Shown piece by piece: positions 51,908 to 59,440 of a DNA stretch of 64,000 nucleotides (positions are counted from its first letter, which is position 1; the number at the start of each line of letters is the position of its first letter). The DNA is taken from NCBI GenBank assembly GCA_025060695.1, contig JANXBH010000001.1, forward strand, positions 62,001-126,000, given 5' to 3'. The DNA is from Caldifarciminota bacterium. Its GTDB lineage: Bacteria; Hydrothermota; Hydrothermia; LBFQ01; DSFT01. A program made the translations under genes and the position numbers. The notes beneath the pieces were generated by a model, which made no database searches, was not told the DNA's origin, and saw only the letters and a list, made by a program, of their open reading frames with translations.

Positions 51908-52787
51908 CTTTTATAACTATACCTTTTTCCTCAGCAGCATTTCTTAAATATTTCGGTATAGCAAAAACTGCACTTTGAACAGCAGGATAGTAGTATTTAA
52001 ATTGATTCTGAATTGACTTAAATCTTTCATTTATAGATGAAAAACTAATATTTTCTGGATCTCTTGATTTACTTGCAATTACAAAAGCCCAAGGTAGTTG
52101 AAACGAGAACATAAAGGTCCAATATATTTTAACTATGGGAAATATTGTTTTCAATGTTTTTACTAAGCTTGCTGCAAAATTAGGATATAACGGATCTGCA
52201 CTACCTGCTTGAGCAACAAATATACCATCCGAATTTAGTTTATTATACAGAATACTATAAAACTCCTTTGTAAACAACTTTATAGACGGTCCTTGCTCGA
52301 TAGGTTCTGTTAAATCAGATATAATAACATCATATATAATGCTTGTTTCTTCAACAAATCTTCTTGCATCTGTGTAGTATATTCTTGATTTTGGATTTTC
52401 AAATGCACCTTCACTCCACTCAGGTAAATATTCTTTACATAAATTTACTAACTCTTCATCTATATCTACCATGTAAGCTTCTTTTACACTTTCATGTTTT
52501 AAAACTTCCCTTAATGTCGCACCCTCACCTCCTCCCATAATTAAAACTCTTTTTGGGCTTGGATGTGAAAACATGGCTATATGTGTAAGTGCTTCATGAT
52601 AAATATATTCGTCAACTTGTGCGGACTGAATTTTATCATCTAAAAACAATGTTTTTCCGAAAGGCTCAACATCCAAAATCTCTACTTTTTGGTATTTAGT
52701 TCTACCACTGTAAATAATTTTTTTAATTTTATAAGAGAATAACAGGCTATCAGTATGTTTCTCTACAAACCACATTCCTCCAAGCAT
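51879..52787 (-). CDS. ACL5-like aminopropyltransferase (thermospermine/long-chain polyamine type)
   Basis: A 302-residue SpeE paralogue. It has LFLDDKIQSAQVDEYIYHEAL near residue 50 and MGGGEGATLREVLKH near residue 84. The catalytic loop is SDLTEPIEQGPSIKLFTKEF, which replaces the DSTDP of normal SpeE and resembles ACL5/thermospermine synthases (DL.DP.E.GP...LYT). It may use spermidine or agmatine. The ATG is 6 nt after a promoter-like box, and it heads a five-gene operon with pdaD, speE, an unknown and the UbiA fusion. Confidence 0.85.
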   Translation of the reverse strand: MLGGMWFVEKHTDSLLFSYKIKKIIYSGRTKYQKVEILDVEPFGKTLFLDDKIQSAQVDEYIYHEALTHIAMFSHPSPKRVLIMGGGEGATLREVLKHESVKEAYMVDIDEELVNLCKEYLPEWSEGAFENPKSRIYYTDARRFVEETSIIYDVIISDLTEPIEQGPSIKLFTKEFYSILYNKLNSDGIFVAQAGSADPLYPNFAASLVKTLKTIFPIVKIYWTFMFSFQLPWAFVIASKSRDPENISFSSINERFKSIQNQFKYYYPAVQSAVFAIPKYLRNAAEEKGIVIKDDVPFIWRA

Positions 52788-52793
52788 AGTTTA

Positions 52794-52803
52794 AAATTTT
52801 AAA
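52794..52803 (-). promoter_or_regulatory. putative -10 promoter box for polyamine operon
   Basis: TTTAAAATTT preceded by C on the minus strand, 6 nt before the ATG. Confidence 0.6.
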
Positions 52804-52811
52804 GTTAAGTG

Positions 52812-53093
52812 TTAAAACCAAGAAATTCTATGCTGAGTAATTTCAAATCTTCTATCTTCTTCTAAAAATTTTAGAATTTCTAAAAGCTGACTATTTATAT
52901 AATTAACATTGCTATTAAGACATGCAAATCCAAGCTTACTTCTTTGCCAAGCATCATAATAATCTAATTCTGCAACAGAAACATTGAATTTTGACTTCAC
53001 TTTATCTTTAATACTTTTGACAATATGTCTTTTTTCTTTAATTGATCTACTATAAGGTATAAATACTTCAACTTCAAGAACACCTACTATCAT
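52812..53093 (-). CDS. DUF503 / YlxP-like protein
   Basis: A 93-residue protein. It starts MIVGVLEVEVFIPYSRSIKEKR and continues KSIKDKVKSKFNVSVAELDYYDAWQRSKLG, the standard DUF503 pattern. The family lies beside infB and rbfA in many bacteria and may act in ribosome maturation. The function is not firmly established. Its ATG overlaps the infB stop (ATGA). Confidence 0.88.
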   Translation of the reverse strand: MIVGVLEVEVFIPYSRSIKEKRHIVKSIKDKVKSKFNVSVAELDYYDAWQRSKLGFACLNSNVNYINSQLLEILKFLEEDRRFEITQHRISWF

Positions 53094-55198
53094 TCCAATT
53101 TAGGCAAAATCTTAACTACTTTGTAAACTTCAATAATATCCCCCTCTTTATAATCATTCCAATTAGTTAATCTTATACCGCATTCCATACCAGCACTTAC
53201 TTCTTCTACATCAGTTTGAAAGTGTCTCAAGCTTTCAATTTTGCCTTCATATACTGCATTTCCATCTCTTAGTAATCTTACTTTATCTGCACTCTTTAAG
53301 ACTTTACCTTCTAATGCATAACAACCTGCAACTTTTCCATACTTTGTCTTGAAAACCGCTTTTATTTCAAGCTTACCTAATAGTTCTTCTTTATACTCAG
53401 GTTCTAAAATACCTTGCATGAATTTAGTTAGGTCCTCAAGTAAGTGATATATAATTTTATGAACTTTTATTGGAACTTTCTTTGCATCTGCATAGGACTT
53501 TGCTCTGCTATCTATTTTTACTGAAAATCCAAGAACTACTCCTTCACTTGCCTCAGCTAACATTACATCACTTTCAGTTATATCACCTATTCCACTATGA
53601 ACTATTATAGGTTTAATCTTTTCAAATTCCATCTTCAATACGCTATCCTTGATTGCTTCAAGTGTCCCATAGTTATCAGCTTTTAGAACAATTGCTAATT
53701 CCTTTTTCTCTCCTAATAGTATTTTTTCTTTTATTTTACTTGCTATTGATTCCATTTCACCTCTTGCAAGTTGAGCTTTTAGTGCTTTTCTTCTTTCTTC
53801 TACTATTTTTCTTGCTTCATTTATATCTTCAACAATCTCAAATTTATCACCTGCTCTTGGTAATTCTTCAAAACCTTGAACAAGAACAGGGTCGGATGGA
53901 TATGCATTACTTAATTTTTCACCTCGGTCATTGTATATTGCTCTAATTTTTGCATATGTATAACCAGCTACTACAATGTCCCCAGATTTTAAAACACCTC
54001 TTTGGACTATTAAAGTTGCAACTGGTCCCTTACCTTTATCCATTTTAGACTCTAAAACTATTCCTTTTGCAGTCCCCTTTATACTTGTCTTTAAATCCAA
54101 CTCCTCACTCACAATTAATATTGCTTCCAATAGGTCGTTTATTCCAATACCTTTATACGCAGAAACAGGAACAAATATTGTGCTCCCTCCCCAATCATCA
54201 GGTATTAAATTGTATTCTGAAAGCTGCCTTTTTACCATGTCAATATTTGCATCAGGAAGATCAATTTTGGTTATTGCAACTATGATTTTAACTCCTGCAG
54301 CTTTTGCATGATTTAGTGCCTCAATAGTTTGCTCCTTCACCCCTTCTCTCCCATCTACTACTAATATTACAATATCAGTAATTTGTGCTCCTCTTGCACG
54401 CATTGCTGTAAATGCTTCATGACCAGGGGTATCAATAAAAGTAATCTTTTTATTATTATAAACTACTTGATATGCACCAATCCTTTGAGTTATTCTACCT
54501 TCTTCTTTCTCAGCAATATTGGTATTTCTTATTTTATCAAGTAATGTAGTCTTTCCATGGTCAACATGTCCCATGATTGTAACTATAGGAGGCCTAATAT
54601 AGTCATATTCAACTTCTTCCTTTACTTTTTCTTCTATTATTTCTTTCCTAACTACTTGAAAGCCAAAGTTTTCAGCCAATAACTCAATAACATCAAAAGG
54701 TAATGTTTGATTTATAGTTGCAATATATCCTATATCCATTAGGGTTTTTATAACCTCAGAAGGAGATAATCCTGCTATAGTAGAAAATTCTCCAACAGTC
54801 AAAGGACCTGGTATTTCTATAATTTTTCTCTCTAATACTTGCTCTTCTTTTATTAACTTCTTTGGCTTTAATTTTTGCTTTACGTGCTTTTTTATTGGCC
54901 TTTCCTCTTTAGTTATTTCTTCTCTTTTTTCCTGCCTTTGTTGTAGCCTCCTTGGAACTTTTTTTCTGGGAACTTCTAATTTTTGATATATCTCCTTTTT
55001 CTTCTCTATGTCCTTTTGAACTTCCTGTTTTTCCTTTTCTAATATTTTTCTCAAATAATCCTCCATTTCCTTATTTACTTTACTAAAACCAGATTTTACT
55101 TCATACCCTGCATCTTTAAGTAGTTCGACTGCAGTCTTTACAGAAATACCTAAATCTTTAGCCAACTCTTTAAGTTGAACTGGTCCCTTTTTATTCAT
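53090..55198 (-). CDS. infB: Translation initiation factor IF-2
   Basis: A 702-residue IF-2. The N-terminal IF2_N subdomain is LKELAKDLGISVKTAVELLK, followed by a highly charged Lys/Glu linker. The G domain has GHVDHGKTTLLDKI near residue 211, DTPGHEAF near residue 258 and TKIDLPDAN near residue 311. EF-Tu-like domains II-IV complete the protein. It recruits formyl-Met-tRNA and joins the subunits, which matters for the leaderless and non-standard starts inferred here. It overlaps nusA by 8 nt. Confidence 0.97.
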   Translation of the reverse strand: MNKKGPVQLKELAKDLGISVKTAVELLKDAGYEVKSGFSKVNKEMEDYLRKILEKEKQEVQKDIEKKKEIYQKLEVPRKKVPRRLQQRQEKREEITKEERPIKKHVKQKLKPKKLIKEEQVLERKIIEIPGPLTVGEFSTIAGLSPSEVIKTLMDIGYIATINQTLPFDVIELLAENFGFQVVRKEIIEEKVKEEVEYDYIRPPIVTIMGHVDHGKTTLLDKIRNTNIAEKEEGRITQRIGAYQVVYNNKKITFIDTPGHEAFTAMRARGAQITDIVILVVDGREGVKEQTIEALNHAKAAGVKIIVAITKIDLPDANIDMVKRQLSEYNLIPDDWGGSTIFVPVSAYKGIGINDLLEAILIVSEELDLKTSIKGTAKGIVLESKMDKGKGPVATLIVQRGVLKSGDIVVAGYTYAKIRAIYNDRGEKLSNAYPSDPVLVQGFEELPRAGDKFEIVEDINEARKIVEERRKALKAQLARGEMESIASKIKEKILLGEKKELAIVLKADNYGTLEAIKDSVLKMEFEKIKPIIVHSGIGDITESDVMLAEASEGVVLGFSVKIDSRAKSYADAKKVPIKVHKIIYHLLEDLTKFMQGILEPEYKEELLGKLEIKAVFKTKYGKVAGCYALEGKVLKSADKVRLLRDGNAVYEGKIESLRHFQTDVEEVSAGMECGIRLTNWNDYKEGDIIEVYKVVKILPKLE

Positions 55199-56405
55199 TT
55201 AGTTTCTCCTCTATAAATTCTATAAGTTTTAACGAGGTTTTTTCATCAAGACCTATATTATATAAACTTGCTAAGGTTGGTTCCTCGTTAAATGAATAAA
55301 AACCATGCTTCCTTAAAATTTCTAAGACAGTAGGAGGAAAGCTTTTTTGTATTTCTAGTAATGTTACTATACCCTTTGGCTTTATATATTCTGAATAAGC
55401 TAATATAACTATGTCTTTTCCAATGAGTTTAGATGCAAGTATCACATTATAACCCTCTACCCCTTTTGTCTCTCCAACATGCTCGTCTTCTACTACTATA
55501 TAAATTTTATCCTCAATTCTATATGCGGTTAAAACATATGGACTTTGAATAGCATTAACTGCAAACTTTATTAAATCATTATCCCACTTTACAATATCAA
55601 CTTTTTCCCCACCAAGCTCCTTTTGAATTGGATTAAGTCTAGTTCCCTTGCTTCCTATGACTGTTCCTATAGGGTCTAATTTTAGCTCTCTTGAAAATAC
55701 CGCTACTTTTGATCTTTTTCCGGGTATTCTTGCAACTTGCTTTATCTCAACAGTCCCATCCATAATTTCAGGTATCTCCCTTTCTAATAGTTTTTTTAGG
55801 AAATCAGGATGGGTTCTTGAAAGCAAAATATAGTTCTCCTTGTCATCAATACCAGTAATAACTGCAAGTTTCTTTTCACCCTGTTTAATCTTTTCAAACT
55901 CTCCTGGCAATAGTTCTGAAAAAGGTAATTTACCCTCAGCATCTACTCTCTCTATTGCTAAAATTACCGAGTTCTCCTTCTTTATAATTCTCTGAACCTC
56001 GCCTCTTACAATCTCTCCAATTTTCTTAGAAAATTCCTTTACGATTATTTGTCTTTCCTTGTCTTTTAATCTCTGAGTAAATTTATTCATTATTTTATAA
56101 ACTACTGCTCTTGGTAATTGTTCTATGGAAATTGGAACTCTTACCTCCGCTCCTTCTATTGCTTGACTGTCGTACTTTTTTGCATCTTGGATACTTATTT
56201 CGTTTGATGGTTCTTTAACCCTCTTTACTACTTTCTTAGGCACCACCACTGTCCACTTATTATCCAGCTGAATTTCTACATTAGTTCTATAATAACTAGA
56301 TGCAGCTTCAATTATAACACTTTTAAGAGTATTAATTATTTCTTCCCTATCTAAGTTTTTCGTTCTTACAAGCTGCTCTATCTTTTCTTCAAATTCCCTT
56401 GTCAT
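55191..56405 (-). CDS. nusA: Transcription termination/antitermination factor NusA
   Basis: A 404-residue NusA. The N-terminal RNAP-binding domain is followed by an S1 domain (KIGEIVRGEVQRIIKKEN near residue 130) and two KH domains with DPIGTVIGSKGTRLNPIQKEL near residue 252. The C-terminal tail (LREHG-like, SLYNIGLDEKTSLKLIEFIEE) is a short helical repeat. It affects pausing, termination and antitermination. It sits in the common rimP-nusA-infB order. Confidence 0.95.
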   Translation of the reverse strand: MTREFEEKIEQLVRTKNLDREEIINTLKSVIIEAASSYYRTNVEIQLDNKWTVVVPKKVVKRVKEPSNEISIQDAKKYDSQAIEGAEVRVPISIEQLPRAVVYKIMNKFTQRLKDKERQIIVKEFSKKIGEIVRGEVQRIIKKENSVILAIERVDAEGKLPFSELLPGEFEKIKQGEKKLAVITGIDDKENYILLSRTHPDFLKKLLEREIPEIMDGTVEIKQVARIPGKRSKVAVFSRELKLDPIGTVIGSKGTRLNPIQKELGGEKVDIVKWDNDLIKFAVNAIQSPYVLTAYRIEDKIYIVVEDEHVGETKGVEGYNVILASKLIGKDIVILAYSEYIKPKGIVTLLEIQKSFPPTVLEILRKHGFYSFNEEPTLASLYNIGLDEKTSLKLIEFIEEKLNE

Positions 56406-56408
56406 AGC

Positions 56409-56834
56409 TCATACCTCATCCAGTTTTATTTTAGATATCTCAGATCTTTTGTATACTTTACCCGATACAACTACTTCATTTTCGTTAAATTGTTCCAATC
56501 TCCCACCAAAAGTGGCACCATTTTTTAAAAATAGTTTAACTTTCTTAGATACTGCCCATCTAAGTTCTCTGTCTTTATTTAATTCCCTGTCAAGACCGGG
56601 AGATGAAACTTCCAATACATACCTTTCTTCTATTATATTTTCAGCATCAAGTATAAGAGATATTTCTCTACTAAGTTTTTCTATTTCTTTTATAGTAATG
56701 CCACCATCTAAGCGATCTACGAATATTTTTAAAATGCCATACTTGCCACCTTTGTATTCAATATCCACTAAAACATAACCATATGCATCTATAATTGGTT
56801 TAATAGCTTTTTCTACTTCCAATTCAACTTGCAT
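56409..56834 (-). CDS. rimP: Ribosome maturation factor RimP
   Basis: A 141-residue RimP. It has VDIEYKGGKYGILKIFVDR near residue 23, GGITIKEIEKLSREIS near residue 43 and YVLEVSSPGLDREL near residue 70. It assists 30S subunit maturation. First gene of the rimP-nusA-infB-DUF503 operon, with an ATG 7 nt after a promoter-like box. Confidence 0.94.
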   Translation of the reverse strand: MQVELEVEKAIKPIIDAYGYVLVDIEYKGGKYGILKIFVDRLDGGITIKEIEKLSREISLILDAENIIEERYVLEVSSPGLDRELNKDRELRWAVSKKVKLFLKNGATFGGRLEQFNENEVVVSGKVYKRSEISKIKLDEV

Positions 56835-56841
56835 AACTTGA

Positions 56842-56851
56842 AAATTTTAAA
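56842..56851 (-). promoter_or_regulatory. putative -10 promoter box for rimP-nusA-infB operon
   Basis: TTTAAAATTT preceded by C on the minus strand, 7 nt before the rimP ATG. Confidence 0.6.
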
Positions 56852-56858
56852 GGTTTTA

Positions 56859-58316
56859 CTAAATTTCCCAAAAGCTAACTTTGTGCTTCCAAGAATGAGT
56901 CTTTTGTGTTTGCTGTATTGTTTTTTTATTTAAATTTATAGAATTTGCAATATCTAAAAGGATTTTCGTTGGCTTCTTTTGAGAATATTTAAACTCTTCA
57001 ACAAACTTAGTTGTATAGTTAGCACTTTTAAAATCTTCACTACTAAAGATTTCTATTAGATAATCAATATTAGTTTGAACTCCAAAAATTCTATATTCCT
57101 TTAATGCACATATAATTCTACTTATTGCCTCATTTCTATTATTTCCATATACTATAAGTTTGCTAATCATTGGATCGTAATATACTGGAATTTCATAACC
57201 CAAATATACTCCACTGTCTACTCTTATGTATGGTCCCGCTGGTTCAATTAGAAATTCTATTTTTCCGGGACTTGGAATAAAGCCATTCATTGGATCTTCC
57301 GCATAAATTCTTGCTTCAATTGAATAACCTCTTGGAGTTATATTCTTTAAATAACTAATATCTTCCCCATTTGCAATTTTTATTTGTATTTCAACAAGGT
57401 CTATATTATATCTCCACTCAGTTATAGGATGTTCTACTTGAAGTCTTGTGTTCATTTCTAAAAAGTAGAAGTTTTTGTTTTCATCAAATATAAACTCAAC
57501 TGTCCCTACATTTTCATAATTTATAGCTCTTGCAAAATTTATTGCACTTTCAAACAGTTTCTCTCTTATTCTATCATCAATATATGGACTTGGTGATTCT
57601 TCTATAATCTTTTGGTGTCTTCTTTGAATAGAACACTCCCTTTCTCCAAGTGCTAATACATTTTTATATTTATCAGCAACTATTTGAACTTCAATGTGTC
57701 TCGGTTTTGATATGTATTTTTCAAAATAGATAGTTCCATCGCCAAATGCACTTTCCGCTTCTTTACTTGCTAACTCATATTTTTCCAAAAGTTCGTCCTT
57801 GTTATATACTATTCTCATACCCTTACCACCACCACCCTTTGCTGCCTTTATCATAAGTGGAAATCCTATTTCCCTTGCATATTTTTCCGCATCATTAAAA
57901 TTATTTATACCAGGAGAACTTGGCAATATTGGAACATTTACTTTTTTTGCAATTTCCTTTGACATAATCTTATCACCTGCAAGTAATATACTCTCTATAG
58001 AAGGTCCTATGAATATTAATCCTGCTTCTTTTACTTTTTTTGCAAATTCAGGATTTTCCGATAAAAATCCATATCCGGGATGAATGGCATTAGAATTGGA
58101 CTTTATTGCAATCTCTATAATTTTGTCCATATTCAAATAACTCTTAATACTTTCAGGAGGTCCAATATAGTATGCTTCATCACTTAAAAGGACATGTAAG
58201 GAATTTTTGTCAGCATCTGAATATATAGAACAATAAGGAATAGATAATCTCTTTAAGGTTCTAGCTATTCTTAAGGCTATTTCACCCCTATTTGCTATAA
58301 GGACCTTTTTTATCAT
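56859..58316 (-). CDS. accC: Biotin carboxylase (acetyl-CoA or pyruvate carboxylase subunit)
   Basis: A 485-residue biotin carboxylase. It has KVLIANRGEIALRIARTLK at the N-terminus, HPGYGFLSENPEFA near residue 80, the Gly-rich ATP loop AAKGGGGKGMRIV near residue 158, HIEVQIVAD and GERECSIQRRHQKIIEESPSP near residue 228, and LEMNTRLQVEHP near residue 286. The C-terminal tail beyond the usual 450 residues suggests a PycA-type subunit as an alternative. No biotin carrier gene is adjacent. Confidence 0.92.
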   Translation of the reverse strand: MIKKVLIANRGEIALRIARTLKRLSIPYCSIYSDADKNSLHVLLSDEAYYIGPPESIKSYLNMDKIIEIAIKSNSNAIHPGYGFLSENPEFAKKVKEAGLIFIGPSIESILLAGDKIMSKEIAKKVNVPILPSSPGINNFNDAEKYAREIGFPLMIKAAKGGGGKGMRIVYNKDELLEKYELASKEAESAFGDGTIYFEKYISKPRHIEVQIVADKYKNVLALGERECSIQRRHQKIIEESPSPYIDDRIREKLFESAINFARAINYENVGTVEFIFDENKNFYFLEMNTRLQVEHPITEWRYNIDLVEIQIKIANGEDISYLKNITPRGYSIEARIYAEDPMNGFIPSPGKIEFLIEPAGPYIRVDSGVYLGYEIPVYYDPMISKLIVYGNNRNEAISRIICALKEYRIFGVQTNIDYLIEIFSSEDFKSANYTTKFVEEFKYSQKKPTKILLDIANSINLNKKTIQQTQKTHSWKHKVSFWEI

Positions 58317-58552
58317 TTTTTTAAAAATAAAATAATTAATGTGGCTAAAAATATAACTATGTTTAATATGGTAAGAAAAACTATTGCTGCAGATATATTT
58401 TTTATCATTGATATATCTTTCATAAGATTATCACTTGTTTTGTGATAGTCCTGGACTGTTCGCTTGATGTCTATCCACATATCTTCTACTTCCTTTAAAA
58501 CCAAATACAATGTTCTTAAATCATCTTTTTCTTTGTTTGGTTCGTTTTCCAC
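58313..58552 (-). CDS. Small single-helix membrane protein upstream of accC
   Basis: A 79-residue protein starting with GTG, 5 nt after a promoter-like box. The first 50 residues are charged and helical (coiled-coil prone), then comes one membrane helix (AAIVFLTILNIVIFLATLIIL) and KK. No family is recognised. Its stop overlaps the accC ATG by 4 nt, so it is the leader cistron of the carboxylase. Confidence 0.6.
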   Translation of the reverse strand: MENEPNKEKDDLRTLYLVLKEVEDMWIDIKRTVQDYHKTSDNLMKDISMIKNISAAIVFLTILNIVIFLATLIILFLKK

Positions 58553-58557
58553 AAATG

Positions 58558-58567
58558 AAATTTTAAA
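58558..58567 (-). promoter_or_regulatory. putative -10 promoter box for accC unit
   Basis: TTTAAAATTT preceded by GC on the minus strand, 5 nt before the GTG, and 5 bp from the opposing ccdA box. Confidence 0.6.
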
Positions 58568-58572
58568 GCAAC

Positions 58573-58582
58573 CTTAAAATTT
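58573..58582 (+). promoter_or_regulatory. putative -10 promoter box for ccdA
   Basis: CTTAAAATTT, 6 nt before the ATG at 58589. Confidence 0.6.
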
Positions 58583-58588
58583 TGAAAT

Positions 58589-59440
58589 ATGGAAGAAGTA
58601 AATATTATTAGTGCCCTTATTGCAGGTTTCTTGTCATTTCTATCACCTTGTGTATTTCCACTTATCCCTGCATATATTTCGTATATTTCAGGTATTTCCA
58701 TTAAGGACCTTTCAAATTCAAGAATTTCAACAAATACCATAGTAAATCTAATTTCCTTTATCTTCGGATTTTCAATTATATTTATATTATTTGGTGCAAG
58801 TGCAACATTTATCGGTCAAGTACTTGCACAGAATAAGCTACTAATATCAAAGTTTGCAAGTTTAGTAATTATTGTTTTTGGTTTAAATTTTATTGGAATT
58901 TTCAGATATAAAATTCAACTTCAACACAAAAAACTTATCAAAATTCTATCTTGGATAGTGTTAGCACTATTAATTATAGCTTTTTACGATGTTTTCAAAA
59001 ACTGGTTATTTCTTCTATTTTCAGTTATTTTAATTACTCTATTTAATTATTTGAATCTCATTGATTTTGAATTTTTAAACTATGAGAAGAAGCTAAATGT
59101 AAATACTACAAGAAGAGGTTTAGTATCTTCACTCATACTTGGAAGTTCATTTGCATTTGGCTGGACACCCTGCATAGGACCAATTTTAGCAAGTATATTA
59201 TCACTTGCAGCAATTCAAGAGACTGTATATCAAGGTATTATACTTTTATCGTTCTATTCACTTGGACTTGGTATTCCATTTTTCCTTGCAGGCATATTGA
59301 CTGATGCTTTACTTAGAAGTGTAAAGTTTATGAAAAAATTTTTCGGTATAATTGAAGTCATTAGTGGTATTTTACTGATAGTTATTGGTATACTTATATA
59401 CAACGATGCATTCACAATATTTGCATCATTTTCTTCTTAA
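58589..59440 (+). CDS. ccdA: CcdA/DsbD-type thiol-disulfide membrane transporter
   Basis: A 283-residue membrane protein. The two conserved Cys of the family are in FLSPCVFPLIPAYISYISG near residue 20 and FGWTPCIGPILASILSLAA near residue 192. It carries reducing equivalents from thioredoxin to the periplasm, for cytochrome c maturation or disulfide repair. A region between the two halves is longer than in a minimal CcdA. It overlaps convergent YfhO by 15 nt. No partner thioredoxin is adjacent. Confidence 0.9.
   Translation: MEEVNIISALIAGFLSFLSPCVFPLIPAYISYISGISIKDLSNSRISTNTIVNLISFIFGFSIIFILFGASATFIGQVLAQNKLLISKFASLVIIVFGLNFIGIFRYKIQLQHKKLIKILSWIVLALLIIAFYDVFKNWLFLLFSVILITLFNYLNLIDFEFLNYEKKLNVNTTRRGLVSSLILGSSFAFGWTPCIGPILASILSLAAIQETVYQGIILLSFYSLGLGIPFFLAGILTDALLRSVKFMKKFFGIIEVISGILLIVIGILIYNDAFTIFASFSS

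Noticed and set aside
53653-54311. Several plus-strand open frames inside infB
   Set aside because: Shadows of the low-complexity, conserved infB gene on the other strand. Their Leu/Ser-rich sequences have no recognisable domain.
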